Assembly (NCBI GenBank): GCA_964545045.1
Contig: CAZJEN010000004.1
Location: 1 to 64,000, forward strand
Source of the DNA: SIG307 sp964545045
GTDB taxonomy: Bacteria; Bacillota; Clostridia; Lachnospirales; Lachnospiraceae
Reading direction: 5' to 3'
Length of the DNA: 64,000 bases
Below, piece by piece: positions 42,110-49,535 of this stretch. The number at the start of each line of letters is the position of its first letter. The stretch's first letter is position 1. Position numbers and translations under genes: made by a program. The notes beneath the pieces are model-generated. The model was not told where the DNA came from. It was given only the letters and a program-made list of their open reading frames with translations, and did not search any database.

Positions 42110-43181
42110 TTATTTAGTTTATGGACATGGCGGCTGTTATAATCATGGAGTGGAAGCTATTACCGGTTGTACAATTGAATTGCTTAGACAGATTGATCCT
42201 GATTGTTTGATAACGCTTTCTTCGCATTTCCCGGACCAGGATAAAGAGTTTGGGTTAAGTCCGAATCGATTTGCGGTGCGTAATCCGGAAGGTAAAAATA
42301 ATGCGGAAGTATACAAAGAAGCAATGGATTCCATTACAGAAAATACAATAGCCCTTCATGTCGGAGGAGACAACTATTGTTACAAGAATTGGCAGAGATA
42401 TGCCGACATACATTATGAGGTTAAGAGAAAAGGGGGAAAAAGCATTTTATGGGGGTGTTCCATTGATAAAGAGGCAATGGACGATGAAATGCTTTGTGCT
42501 CTGAAAACACATGATTTGATACTTGCAAGAGAAGAAATTACATATCGAGTATTGTTGGAAAAAGGAATTACACAGGTCGAAAAGGTAAGTGATATTGCGT
42601 TTTCTTTAAAAGAAAAAGAAACCGTTCTTCCGTTTGACCATTATATTGCGGTTAATTTGAGCCCTTTGGTATGCAGAAAAAATGAAACTGCAAAAATTGC
42701 CGTAAAACAGTTGTTGGACGAATTGTTACACGCAACGGATTATAATATCGTTCTTGTTCCTCATGTTGTTATGCCGATGGACAATGATTATGAAGTATTG
42801 AAAGAACTTTCTGAGCAGTATACGGAACGAATGGCGCTTGTAAGTGATAAACTATCGGCTGCAGAGTATAAGTACATTATTGCACATTCTGATTTATGTG
42901 TGGCATCAAGAACCCATGCAACGATTGCTGCATACTCGTCCAGCGTTCCGGTGGTTGCAATCGGATATTCGGTAAAAGCAAGAGGAATTGCCGAGGATTT
43001 GGGGCAGGAAAAGTATGTAACGGGAATCGAATCGATTACGGGGGACAAACTTGTGCAGCTAACAAGAGCGTGTTTGCAAAACAGAGAACAAATCATTGGT
43101 GTGCTCAGAGAACGGATTCCGGAATATAGGAAAAAGATTATTAACGACAGAATAGTTCAAGTACTGAAAGAGTTTAGATAA
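42093..43181 (+). CDS. Polysaccharide pyruvyl transferase family protein
   Basis: A 362-residue protein of the CsaB/PssM-like family, which adds pyruvate ketals to sugars. Landmarks are GCYNHGVEAITGCTIELLRQ (N-terminal glycine-rich loop), LHVGGDNYC, SILWGCSID, the middle VSDIAFSL and the C-terminal ASRTHATIAAYSSSVPVVAIGYSVKARG, including the conserved R-T-H. Start GTG 42093 overlaps the GT2 stop; its ribosome site is ambiguous. Base composition here is AT-richer than upstream, so the following genes may have a separate origin. Pyruvylation as such is inferred from family, and other sugar-modifying roles are possible. Confidence 0.8.
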   Translation: MRAITDYLVYGHGGCYNHGVEAITGCTIELLRQIDPDCLITLSSHFPDQDKEFGLSPNRFAVRNPEGKNNAEVYKEAMDSITENTIALHVGGDNYCYKNWQRYADIHYEVKRKGGKSILWGCSIDKEAMDDEMLCALKTHDLILAREEITYRVLLEKGITQVEKVSDIAFSLKEKETVLPFDHYIAVNLSPLVCRKNETAKIAVKQLLDELLHATDYNIVLVPHVVMPMDNDYEVLKELSEQYTERMALVSDKLSAAEYKYIIAHSDLCVASRTHATIAAYSSSVPVVAIGYSVKARGIAEDLGQEKYVTGIESITGDKLVQLTRACLQNREQIIGVLRERIPEYRKKIINDRIVQVLKEFR

Positions 43182-43203
43182 CCGACAAAGAGAGGAGAAT
43201 GTT

Positions 43204-44445
43204 ATGTATTATAAGTACGCACATCCGGAACTTTTTAAAGATGTTCCCAAAACGGACTTCAAAAGCCACAGTGGAAATATTGTAATTTACGGAGCCGGAT
43301 TCCAAGGACTTTTGGCTGCCCATTTATTGAAGAAACAGGGAGTAGAGGTAATCTGTTTTGCTGATCAGGATACAAAAAAGCAGGGGAAACCATACTTTAA
43401 TCTTCCGGTTATTAGCCCGGAAGAGATGGATTTGAATTATTCGGATGCACTGATTATCGTAACTCCATATTCGATTAAACCTGTGTATGAGGAATTTAAG
43501 AATAAAGGATATCATATTGTAACACCATATTCCTTGTTTTTGGAATTTGATTCGGAGGAGTTTGACTTGCTCGATGACTTGCCGGAATGGTACAGAAAAG
43601 ATTCTTTAGACTGGAATATTGATTTGTTTTTATTAAATTGTAATAATGTATTGACAGATCGTTATCTTTTCTCAAGTGATTTATCGGTATCGCAGGTTTG
43701 TAATCTGAAATGCAGAGAGTGCACAAGTATTATGCCGTGCTATAAAAAACCAAAACACTTTACACTTGAGGATGTAATTCAGAGTTTGAAGATAATGATG
43801 GAGGATAGGTATTTCGCGCATATTTATGTAGAGGGTGGAGAAACATTTTTGTGGAAGCCGTTGCCGGAATTGTTACAATTTATGGTAGAACAAGAACGGA
43901 TATATACGGTTATCGTTATCACAAACGGCACCATAATACCTGACGAACGGCTTCTAAAGGCATTAAAGCATCCGAAAATCTTTGTAAAAATATCTGATTA
44001 CGGAAGTATTTCTCAAAAAGATGACTTAATTACTTTATTCCAAGAGAGAGGTATTAGGTATAAGCTGATTCTCCAAAAATGGTATAAGATGACGGAGTTT
44101 TCAAAGGAACCGCATACTCGTGAAAAACTAAAGGCTGTCATTGAGAATTGTTGTAAATTGTCGAATGGAGTTACTTCGCCGTATGTTGCAGATGGCAAAT
44201 TGTTTTGCTGTCCGATTCAGGGCAATTTGCATAACACAGGGATGTATCTTTCAGAGCCGACGGATTATGTCGATTTGACATTACCTTATGATGATGAGCA
44301 GAAAAAGAAGATAGATGCTTTTTACCATGGAAAAAAGATTGCTGAGTTTTGTCGCCACTGTAACGGCAGGGGGTACTCTAATATCGAAGTGCCGCCGGCA
44401 GAACAGTTGCAACCGGGGGAAGAGGTTAAGGTGATTTTTAAATAA
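43204..44445 (+). CDS. Rossmann-radical SAM fusion protein
   Basis: A 413-residue protein of two parts. Residues about 22-115 form a Rossmann-like domain (NIVIYGAGFQGLLAAHLLKK then QGVEVICFADQD, PVISPEEM, DALIIVTPY), similar to PglD-type or nucleoside-diphosphate-sugar modifying domains. Residues about 155-330 form a radical SAM barrel with CNLKCREC (C166, C170, C173). The C-terminus has further Cys (NCC, LFCCPIQGN and CRHCNG), as in SPASM-type auxiliary iron-sulfur sites. It lies between the pyruvyltransferase-like and second GT2 genes, with GAGAGGAG as ribosome site. It probably performs a radical-based modification of the sugar or the flagellin; the substrate is unknown. Confidence 0.75.
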   Translation: MYYKYAHPELFKDVPKTDFKSHSGNIVIYGAGFQGLLAAHLLKKQGVEVICFADQDTKKQGKPYFNLPVISPEEMDLNYSDALIIVTPYSIKPVYEEFKNKGYHIVTPYSLFLEFDSEEFDLLDDLPEWYRKDSLDWNIDLFLLNCNNVLTDRYLFSSDLSVSQVCNLKCRECTSIMPCYKKPKHFTLEDVIQSLKIMMEDRYFAHIYVEGGETFLWKPLPELLQFMVEQERIYTVIVITNGTIIPDERLLKALKHPKIFVKISDYGSISQKDDLITLFQERGIRYKLILQKWYKMTEFSKEPHTREKLKAVIENCCKLSNGVTSPYVADGKLFCCPIQGNLHNTGMYLSEPTDYVDLTLPYDDEQKKKIDAFYHGKKIAEFCRHCNGRGYSNIEVPPAEQLQPGEEVKVIFK

Positions 44446-44465
44446 TAGCGAAGGAAGATACTTGT

Positions 44466-45674
44466 ATGGGAAAAATATATTTTAGGACATTGGCATATAA
44501 CGCAGAGAGGACTATACGCCGTTGTGTAGATAGCATATTAAATCAGACATACAGAAGCGAGGATGTTGTTTTGTATATCTGCGATAACGGATCGACGGAT
44601 GGGACATATGATATTCTGAAGGATTATGCGGAAAAAGATTCTCGTGTTGTGTTGTTCCGAAATCAAAAGAATCATGTCTGGGAGGGAGAGGAAATTCGAA
44701 CTTTTAAGGATATGACGGTTTCTCTGAAGGAGGATGACTATTTCTGCGCACTGGATGCGGATGATTCCTATGAACTGAATTTTTTGGAAGAAATACTTCC
44801 TTTTCTGGAAGAAAACAAGTTGGATATTGCGGTATGCGGGAGCAATTATATTTCTGTTGAGCAAAACCGTTTGCTGGGAAAACGTTGCGTTGAGAATGAT
44901 CTTCTTTTGCTTAATTGTGAGGAGTTTTCTGAACGTTTTGAGGAATACCACGCATTTATGAGGACAGTTTGGGGGAAAGTATACAACCAAAGAGCAGCGG
45001 CGGCACTGGGATTTTTTGATCATTTGCCGGAAGAAAGAAAGCGATTAAAAAATCAACTTGATTACGGATGCGATACTTTTTTGACTTTTTCTGCGTTGCG
45101 TGAAGCGGAAAGAGTAGGATTTTGCAAGGGTGTTTTGCACAACTACTATATTTCGAGCAAATCCACATCTTATCAATACAGTGAAAATCGTATCTATTCG
45201 GATAAAATCCTTTATGATGATGCGTTGGAGTTTTTGAAGGGAAAATGCGGTGAGGTAATAATAAAGAATCACGTTTTTATCCAAATGGTATATCAAAATG
45301 CACTGAAAGATACAATCAGGGTGATTTTAAACTCGGATGCTTCGGATGAGCAGAAATTGCACGATGTTTTTGATATTTTTTCGGATGAAAGAACGCTTGC
45401 GGCTATCACTCTTGAACAATATGCAGACCCTAGGTATATGTTTGCGGAAGTAAGAAAGCAATTGTTTGATTTTGCGATCAATTTTTTTAAGGATAACATT
45501 CAATATATGCCACAGGAGAAGTTTTTGGAATTATGTTATGCGGCGGAGCTTATGAGTGCTGCTGTAGAGAATGCGGAAACGTGGTTGTTTTTTAAAAAAC
45601 GTCGTATCAATTATTTGGTTATCAAAAATATGTTTCTTGAGGCAAGGGAGTTACTTGATGAATTGCTCGAATAA
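44466..45674 (+). CDS. Glycosyltransferase family 2 protein with long C-terminal region
   Basis: A 402-residue GT2 enzyme. The N-terminal site reads FRTLAYNAERTIRRCVDSIL and CDNGSTDGTYDIL, with the metal motif CALDADDSYE. The C-terminal half (about 220-402) is helical and probably acceptor-specific. GCGAAGGAAG precedes ATG 44466. It is the last gene of the operon; a hairpin follows at 45693. Together with the other GT2 and rfbF it could build a short glycan. Confidence 0.86.
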   Translation: MGKIYFRTLAYNAERTIRRCVDSILNQTYRSEDVVLYICDNGSTDGTYDILKDYAEKDSRVVLFRNQKNHVWEGEEIRTFKDMTVSLKEDDYFCALDADDSYELNFLEEILPFLEENKLDIAVCGSNYISVEQNRLLGKRCVENDLLLLNCEEFSERFEEYHAFMRTVWGKVYNQRAAAALGFFDHLPEERKRLKNQLDYGCDTFLTFSALREAERVGFCKGVLHNYYISSKSTSYQYSENRIYSDKILYDDALEFLKGKCGEVIIKNHVFIQMVYQNALKDTIRVILNSDASDEQKLHDVFDIFSDERTLAAITLEQYADPRYMFAEVRKQLFDFAINFFKDNIQYMPQEKFLELCYAAELMSAAVENAETWLFFKKRRINYLVIKNMFLEARELLDELLE

Positions 45675-45692
45675 AAAGGAATTAATGTGAAT

Positions 45693-45720
45693 CAAGGTGG
45701 CGCCGTATGGCACCGCCTTG
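45693..45720 (+). terminator. Hairpin closing the glycan operon
   Basis: CAAGGTGGCGCC (45693-45704) pairs with GGCACCGCCTTG (45709-45720) with one mismatch. The T-tract is weak, so termination may be partial. Confidence 0.55.
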
Positions 45721-45813
45721 AAAGCTATTTGGTCGTTTTGCACAATTTGTTTTAAAGAATAAAAACTCTGGGAAGTGGACAGTCGGATGCGTCTATGGTA
45801 CACTTAGGATGTG

Positions 45814-45822
45814 TGATATAAT
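45814..45822 (+). promoter_or_regulatory. Extended -10 promoter of the DUF6270 gene
   Basis: TGA-TATAAT (45814-45822) with no clear -35. Confidence 0.55.
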
Positions 45823-45866
45823 GTTCTTGAAAACGAAAGAGCATGTATGTAGGAAAGGATATGCGA

Positions 45867-47351
45867 ATGGGTGAAATGATGCTAAATAATGAAGAAATGG
45901 GATTGAATGAAATCGAACCTCTTTGCCGCGTGGACGTATTCGGTTCCTGCGTCAGTCGTTCGATTTTTCATAATGGAAATCCGGAGGCGAGAGGGTGTGC
46001 AGATTCTCGAATAAAAATTAATCGTTATTTTTTCAGACATTCCATCTTGAGTTGTATGGTGCCTCCGCCGAATACAAAAGAGTTGAATGCTTCTGTTGCC
46101 AATGCACTTTCGAATGATGTTATTCGGACGCAGGAGGGATTTTTTAAAGCACTGAAAGAGGAATTACTGAAAACTGTGATGCCGATGATTCAGGATAGTA
46201 ACGGAGACTATTTTGTGTTTGATCTTTTTGATATGTTTACTCTTCACATGATTTACGATAATACCATTCTTACGAATATTGATTGTGTGATGTTTTCTGT
46301 GGATGCTTATCGGCAGAAGCCGGAGGATTTTTCTACCTTCTTTCCGTTTGATTTGCCGATTGGTCTGTGGTATGGCTATGTCAAGCTCTTTATGGACGAG
46401 ATTGTAGAGAAATACGGTGCGGATCATGTTGTGCTTGTGCGTTTGACGGCATGCGGTTCGTATATATCGAAAAATAAGCAGGTGTTACCGTTCTCTGAGC
46501 AGGCTTCCGGTTTTTATACCGCTACACCGAAGTACAATAAGCAAGCAAGGGAGCTGGAGGAACGGATTATCAACGATTATCATCCGAATGTAATTGATTA
46601 TACGAAATACTATATTGATGATGAAGGGTATTGGCCTAATTTGCAAGGGGCTCATTTTGCGAAGGGCTGTTATACCGAGAGCTTTAAGCGGATGAAGGAA
46701 ATTTTGCTTCGGCCGGAGGGTGATACACGGGGAAGTCTTGTTTTCACGCAGTTGAGCTTTGAGGGGATTTCCGACATTTTAAAAACGTCGGTTTCCGATG
46801 ACCAGTTTGCGGTGATGTGGAATCAGATTGTGTCTCCGGTGAGAGCGGTGAAGGGAGTTCCGGCGTTGGAACGTCTGGCGACATTTTCGGACGATGTTAT
46901 CCTTGCAAACCGACTGTTTTTGTCGAATCTTTATTTGATTGCGGAATCGGTGAATTACATATTGGAAAATGATTTGTTTACAGGAGCTGAAAAGGATTGG
47001 TTGCTTTATCAAAGGCTTGATGAGTTGATGCCGAAACCATATACAAATGCTCAGTTACAAATATTGCGGGAGATATTTCCGATGGTTTCGGATGAGGGAT
47101 ATTTGTTCTCGTTTGGAGTCGGGAAAATGGATGAGGAATGTCCGGAGTATTCCTTTGAGTATATTTATGAGAAGTTCTTGCTCCTTTTTGAAAAGGACAA
47201 TTTGTCCTGGATTACATATTTGCAACGTGCGGAACAGCTGAACCCGAATCATTCGGAGGTTTTGCAATATTTATTGCATTACGCGGTGGCGTTGGAGGAT
47301 GAGGCGTTGATAGAACAGTATTCCAATCGCTTGAAGATGTTACAAGAGTAA
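45867..47351 (+). CDS. DUF6270-type protein beside flagellin
   Basis: A 494-residue protein. The start of the domain, VDVFGSCVSRSIFH, is the hallmark of the DUF6270 family; further on, DYFVFDLFDMF and HPNVIDYTKYYIDDEGYWP continue it to about residue 285. GSCVSR resembles the GDS motif of SGNH esterases, and these proteins are often found in glycan loci, where acyl transfer or removal has been proposed. The remainder (about 300-494) is a helical region rich in Leu and Glu, with a TPR-like end (YLQRAEQLNPNHSEVLQYLLHYA). I chose ATG 45867, about 7 nt after AAAGG. Confidence 0.7.
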   Translation: MGEMMLNNEEMGLNEIEPLCRVDVFGSCVSRSIFHNGNPEARGCADSRIKINRYFFRHSILSCMVPPPNTKELNASVANALSNDVIRTQEGFFKALKEELLKTVMPMIQDSNGDYFVFDLFDMFTLHMIYDNTILTNIDCVMFSVDAYRQKPEDFSTFFPFDLPIGLWYGYVKLFMDEIVEKYGADHVVLVRLTACGSYISKNKQVLPFSEQASGFYTATPKYNKQARELEERIINDYHPNVIDYTKYYIDDEGYWPNLQGAHFAKGCYTESFKRMKEILLRPEGDTRGSLVFTQLSFEGISDILKTSVSDDQFAVMWNQIVSPVRAVKGVPALERLATFSDDVILANRLFLSNLYLIAESVNYILENDLFTGAEKDWLLYQRLDELMPKPYTNAQLQILREIFPMVSDEGYLFSFGVGKMDEECPEYSFEYIYEKFLLLFEKDNLSWITYLQRAEQLNPNHSEVLQYLLHYAVALEDEALIEQYSNRLKMLQE

Positions 47352-47444
47352 AAGATTATTAAGTAGGATGTGGCTTTGAATAGTTGCATTTGGGGTCTGG
47401 GACCTTCGTCCTAAAATTTTCTGAAAAAAGTTTTAAAAAAGCTC

Positions 47445-47472
47445 TAAAGTTTTTTCTCGGCATTGCCGATAT
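47445..47472 (+). promoter_or_regulatory. Sigma-D promoter of flagellin
   Basis: TAAA (47445-47448, within TAAAGTTT), 16-bp spacer, GCCGATAT (47465-47472). It matches the sigma-D consensus exactly apart from one extra spacer base. Confidence 0.85.
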
Positions 47473-47478
47473 AGTTAG

Positions 47479-47652
47479 TGTAAGGACAAAGACATTGTCC
47501 GACGGGGAGCGAAAGAATTCCCGAAGGCAGACGTCCAATCCTAGGTGGATTATCTGCCGAAACAAACAACTTAAACAAGAGTGCCCCGAAAGGATTCGGG
47601 GGACTTCATCCCTCATAGTGAGTGGATGGAACCATTATAAGGAGGTAATATT
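47479..47652 (+). promoter_or_regulatory. Structured 5' leader of flagellin mRNA
   Basis: About 170 nt with five consecutive hairpins: 47484-47489 with 47495-47500; 47503-47508 with 47518-47523; 47526-47531 with 47553-47558 (enclosing 47537-47541 with 47547-47551); 47584-47590 with 47595-47601 (7-bp stem, AGGA loop); and 47607-47615 with 47619-47628. Several GGA triplets, one presented in the AGGA loop and one in the AAGGAGG site, fit the pattern of CsrA-binding leaders such as that of B. subtilis hag. Confidence 0.6.
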
Positions 47653-49323
47653 ATGAGTATGGTAGTTCAACACAACATGCAGGCAATCAATGCCAACAGA
47701 CAGTTAGGAATCGCAACAGGTGCAGTAGGTAAGTCCACTGAGAAGCTTTCTTCCGGTTTCAGAATTAATCGTGCAGCAGATGATGCAGCAGGTTTAGCAA
47801 TTTCCGAGAAGATGAGAGGCCAGATCAGAGGTCTCAACCAGGCTTCCACCAACGCACAGGACGGTATCTCCCTCATTCAGACCGCAGAAGGTGCTCTTAA
47901 CGAGACTCACTCCATTCTTCAGAGAATGAGACAGCTCTCCGTACAGGCAGCCAACGGTACTGAGACCGATGAAGATCGTTCCAACCTTCAGGACGAAGTT
48001 GCTCAGCTTCAGGACGAGTTAGATCGTATCGCTGAGACCACCGAGTTCAATACCATGAAGTTACTTGACGGTTCCTTCAGTGGCGGTACAGCAGGTACCA
48101 CCAATGCAGGCCCGAAGTACGGTGACTACAACGGAACCATGGCAGCATTCATCACTTCCGATACCGTAGGCGTAAAGGTGGCTATGAATACCGCAGCTTC
48201 CGTAGGCGGTGAGTCCGCAGTATGGAGCACCGATGGCAAGACTTTGACCATTAACCTTGCTGATGCAAAGACCTATTCCCAGGAAGAGATTGATTCTCTT
48301 ATTAAGAATGCAAAGCAGGAAGACTCTACTGCAACTCAGGCTCCGGCAAATGTATCCGTTAAGTTTGCAAACGGTGTTTACACCGCAAACGGCGATGTTA
48401 CTTCCGGCGGAACCGTAGCTGGTGCAAAGGCAACTTCTACGCAGGCTTTGGATGCAAGTGCGCAGTTTGTAGGTGCAGATACCATTAAGATTACTGCTAA
48501 TAAGTACGGCGCTGATATGAACATCGCTATCGAGCTTACCTTTGATGCAGAGGCTGGCAAGGAAGAAGCGAAGGTTAAGTCCGGCGCAGCAGCAAAGTAT
48601 GACACGAACGTGAATACTGCTGTTACTTCCATCGATGATGCTATCACCAATACCGCTACTTATGAGTTAAAGCTTCAGTCCGGTAAGGAATATACTGCTG
48701 AGGATATTAAGAAGATTCTTGCTGAGGCAGGTCTTGATGTAGATGTAGAGTTAAGCGGTGTTAAGAATGCAGCTGGTAAGTTAGGTGCAACCGATGATCC
48801 GAATACCTTAATGGTATCCAATAAGGGAGCAACCAAGACTACGATTACCTTGGCAGGTGGTACCGGCCTCGGTGATGAGGATGCATTCCTTAATCAGGCT
48901 AACTATGATGTTTCTGCAGCAACCGGCGGCATGACCTTACAGGTTGGTGCTAACGAGGGCCAGACCATCAGCTTCAATATCGATGATATGAGCGCACTTT
49001 CTCTCGGCGTAAACGGTACAAAGGTACGCGTTGACGATCAGGATAAGGCAGCTAGCTCCATCACCGCTATCGACGGCGCTATCGAGAAGGTTTCCAAGCA
49101 GCGTTCCGCACTTGGTGCTATCCAGAACCGTCTTGAGCACACCATCGCAAACCTCGACGTTGCAGCTGAGAATCTGCAGACCGCAGAGTCCAGAATCCGT
49201 GACGTTGACATGGCTAAGGAAATGGTTGAGTACAGCAAGAACAACATTCTGTCTCAGGCTTCCCAGTCCATGCTGGCTCAGGCTAACCAGTCTAACCAGG
49301 GCGTTCTTTCCTTACTTGGCTAA
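47653..49323 (+). CDS. hag: Flagellin
   Basis: A 556-residue flagellin, subunit of the filament. Conserved N-terminal D0/D1 (1-140: VVQHNMQAINANRQLGIATG, SSGFRINRAADDAAGLAISE) and C-terminal D1/D0 (about 470-556: QRSALGAIQNRLEHTIANLD, SRIRDVDMAKEMVEYSKNNI, ending QGVLSLLG) flank a variable middle (about 140-460) rich in Ala, Thr and Lys, the surface-exposed part and the expected glycan site. The TLR5-contact region is LQRMRQLSVQAANG (89-102). Codon use is extremely biased, as for the most abundant protein. There is no Cys, as is common for flagellin. It has an AAGGAGG site, its own sigma-D promoter and a terminator. It is monocistronic. Confidence 0.96.
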   Translation: MSMVVQHNMQAINANRQLGIATGAVGKSTEKLSSGFRINRAADDAAGLAISEKMRGQIRGLNQASTNAQDGISLIQTAEGALNETHSILQRMRQLSVQAANGTETDEDRSNLQDEVAQLQDELDRIAETTEFNTMKLLDGSFSGGTAGTTNAGPKYGDYNGTMAAFITSDTVGVKVAMNTAASVGGESAVWSTDGKTLTINLADAKTYSQEEIDSLIKNAKQEDSTATQAPANVSVKFANGVYTANGDVTSGGTVAGAKATSTQALDASAQFVGADTIKITANKYGADMNIAIELTFDAEAGKEEAKVKSGAAAKYDTNVNTAVTSIDDAITNTATYELKLQSGKEYTAEDIKKILAEAGLDVDVELSGVKNAAGKLGATDDPNTLMVSNKGATKTTITLAGGTGLGDEDAFLNQANYDVSAATGGMTLQVGANEGQTISFNIDDMSALSLGVNGTKVRVDDQDKAASSITAIDGAIEKVSKQRSALGAIQNRLEHTIANLDVAAENLQTAESRIRDVDMAKEMVEYSKNNILSQASQSMLAQANQSNQGVLSLLG

Positions 49324-49366
49324 TAACCTGGCAGGGTAAAACGTAACATACACATAAGCTTTTTTC

Positions 49367-49405
49367 GGAGGGGTTCCGCACCTAGGAGTGGGACCCCTCC
49401 TTTTG
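49367..49405 (+). terminator. Terminator of flagellin
   Basis: An 11-bp stem, GGAGGGGTTCC (from 49367) with GGGACCCCTCC (to 49400), is followed by TTTT. Confidence 0.92.
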
Positions 49406-49453
49406 TGCGTACAGGCGAAGTGCGTGGTAAGGTGCGAAGCACTGCCTGCACGG
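49405..49453. repeat. Dispersed hairpin repeat, copy 2
   Basis: GTGC...AGGC (49405-49416) pairs with GCCTGCAC (49444-49451), and inside it GTGC-GAA-GCAC (49432-49442). It immediately follows the flagellin terminator, as copy 1 follows that of hup. Confidence 0.65.
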
Positions 49454-49470
49454 AAACGGGCAAATTTATC

Positions 49471-49498
49471 TAAGTATTTCATCTCTTTTTGCCGATAT
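49471..49498 (+). promoter_or_regulatory. Sigma-D promoter of the GT2-TPR gene
   Basis: TAAG (49471-49474), 16-bp spacer, GCCGATAT (49491-49498), the same form as the flagellin promoter. Confidence 0.7.
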
Positions 49499-49535
49499 AT
49501 AGAATAAGGTGTATTATGTGCAAAGGGGGATTTTT

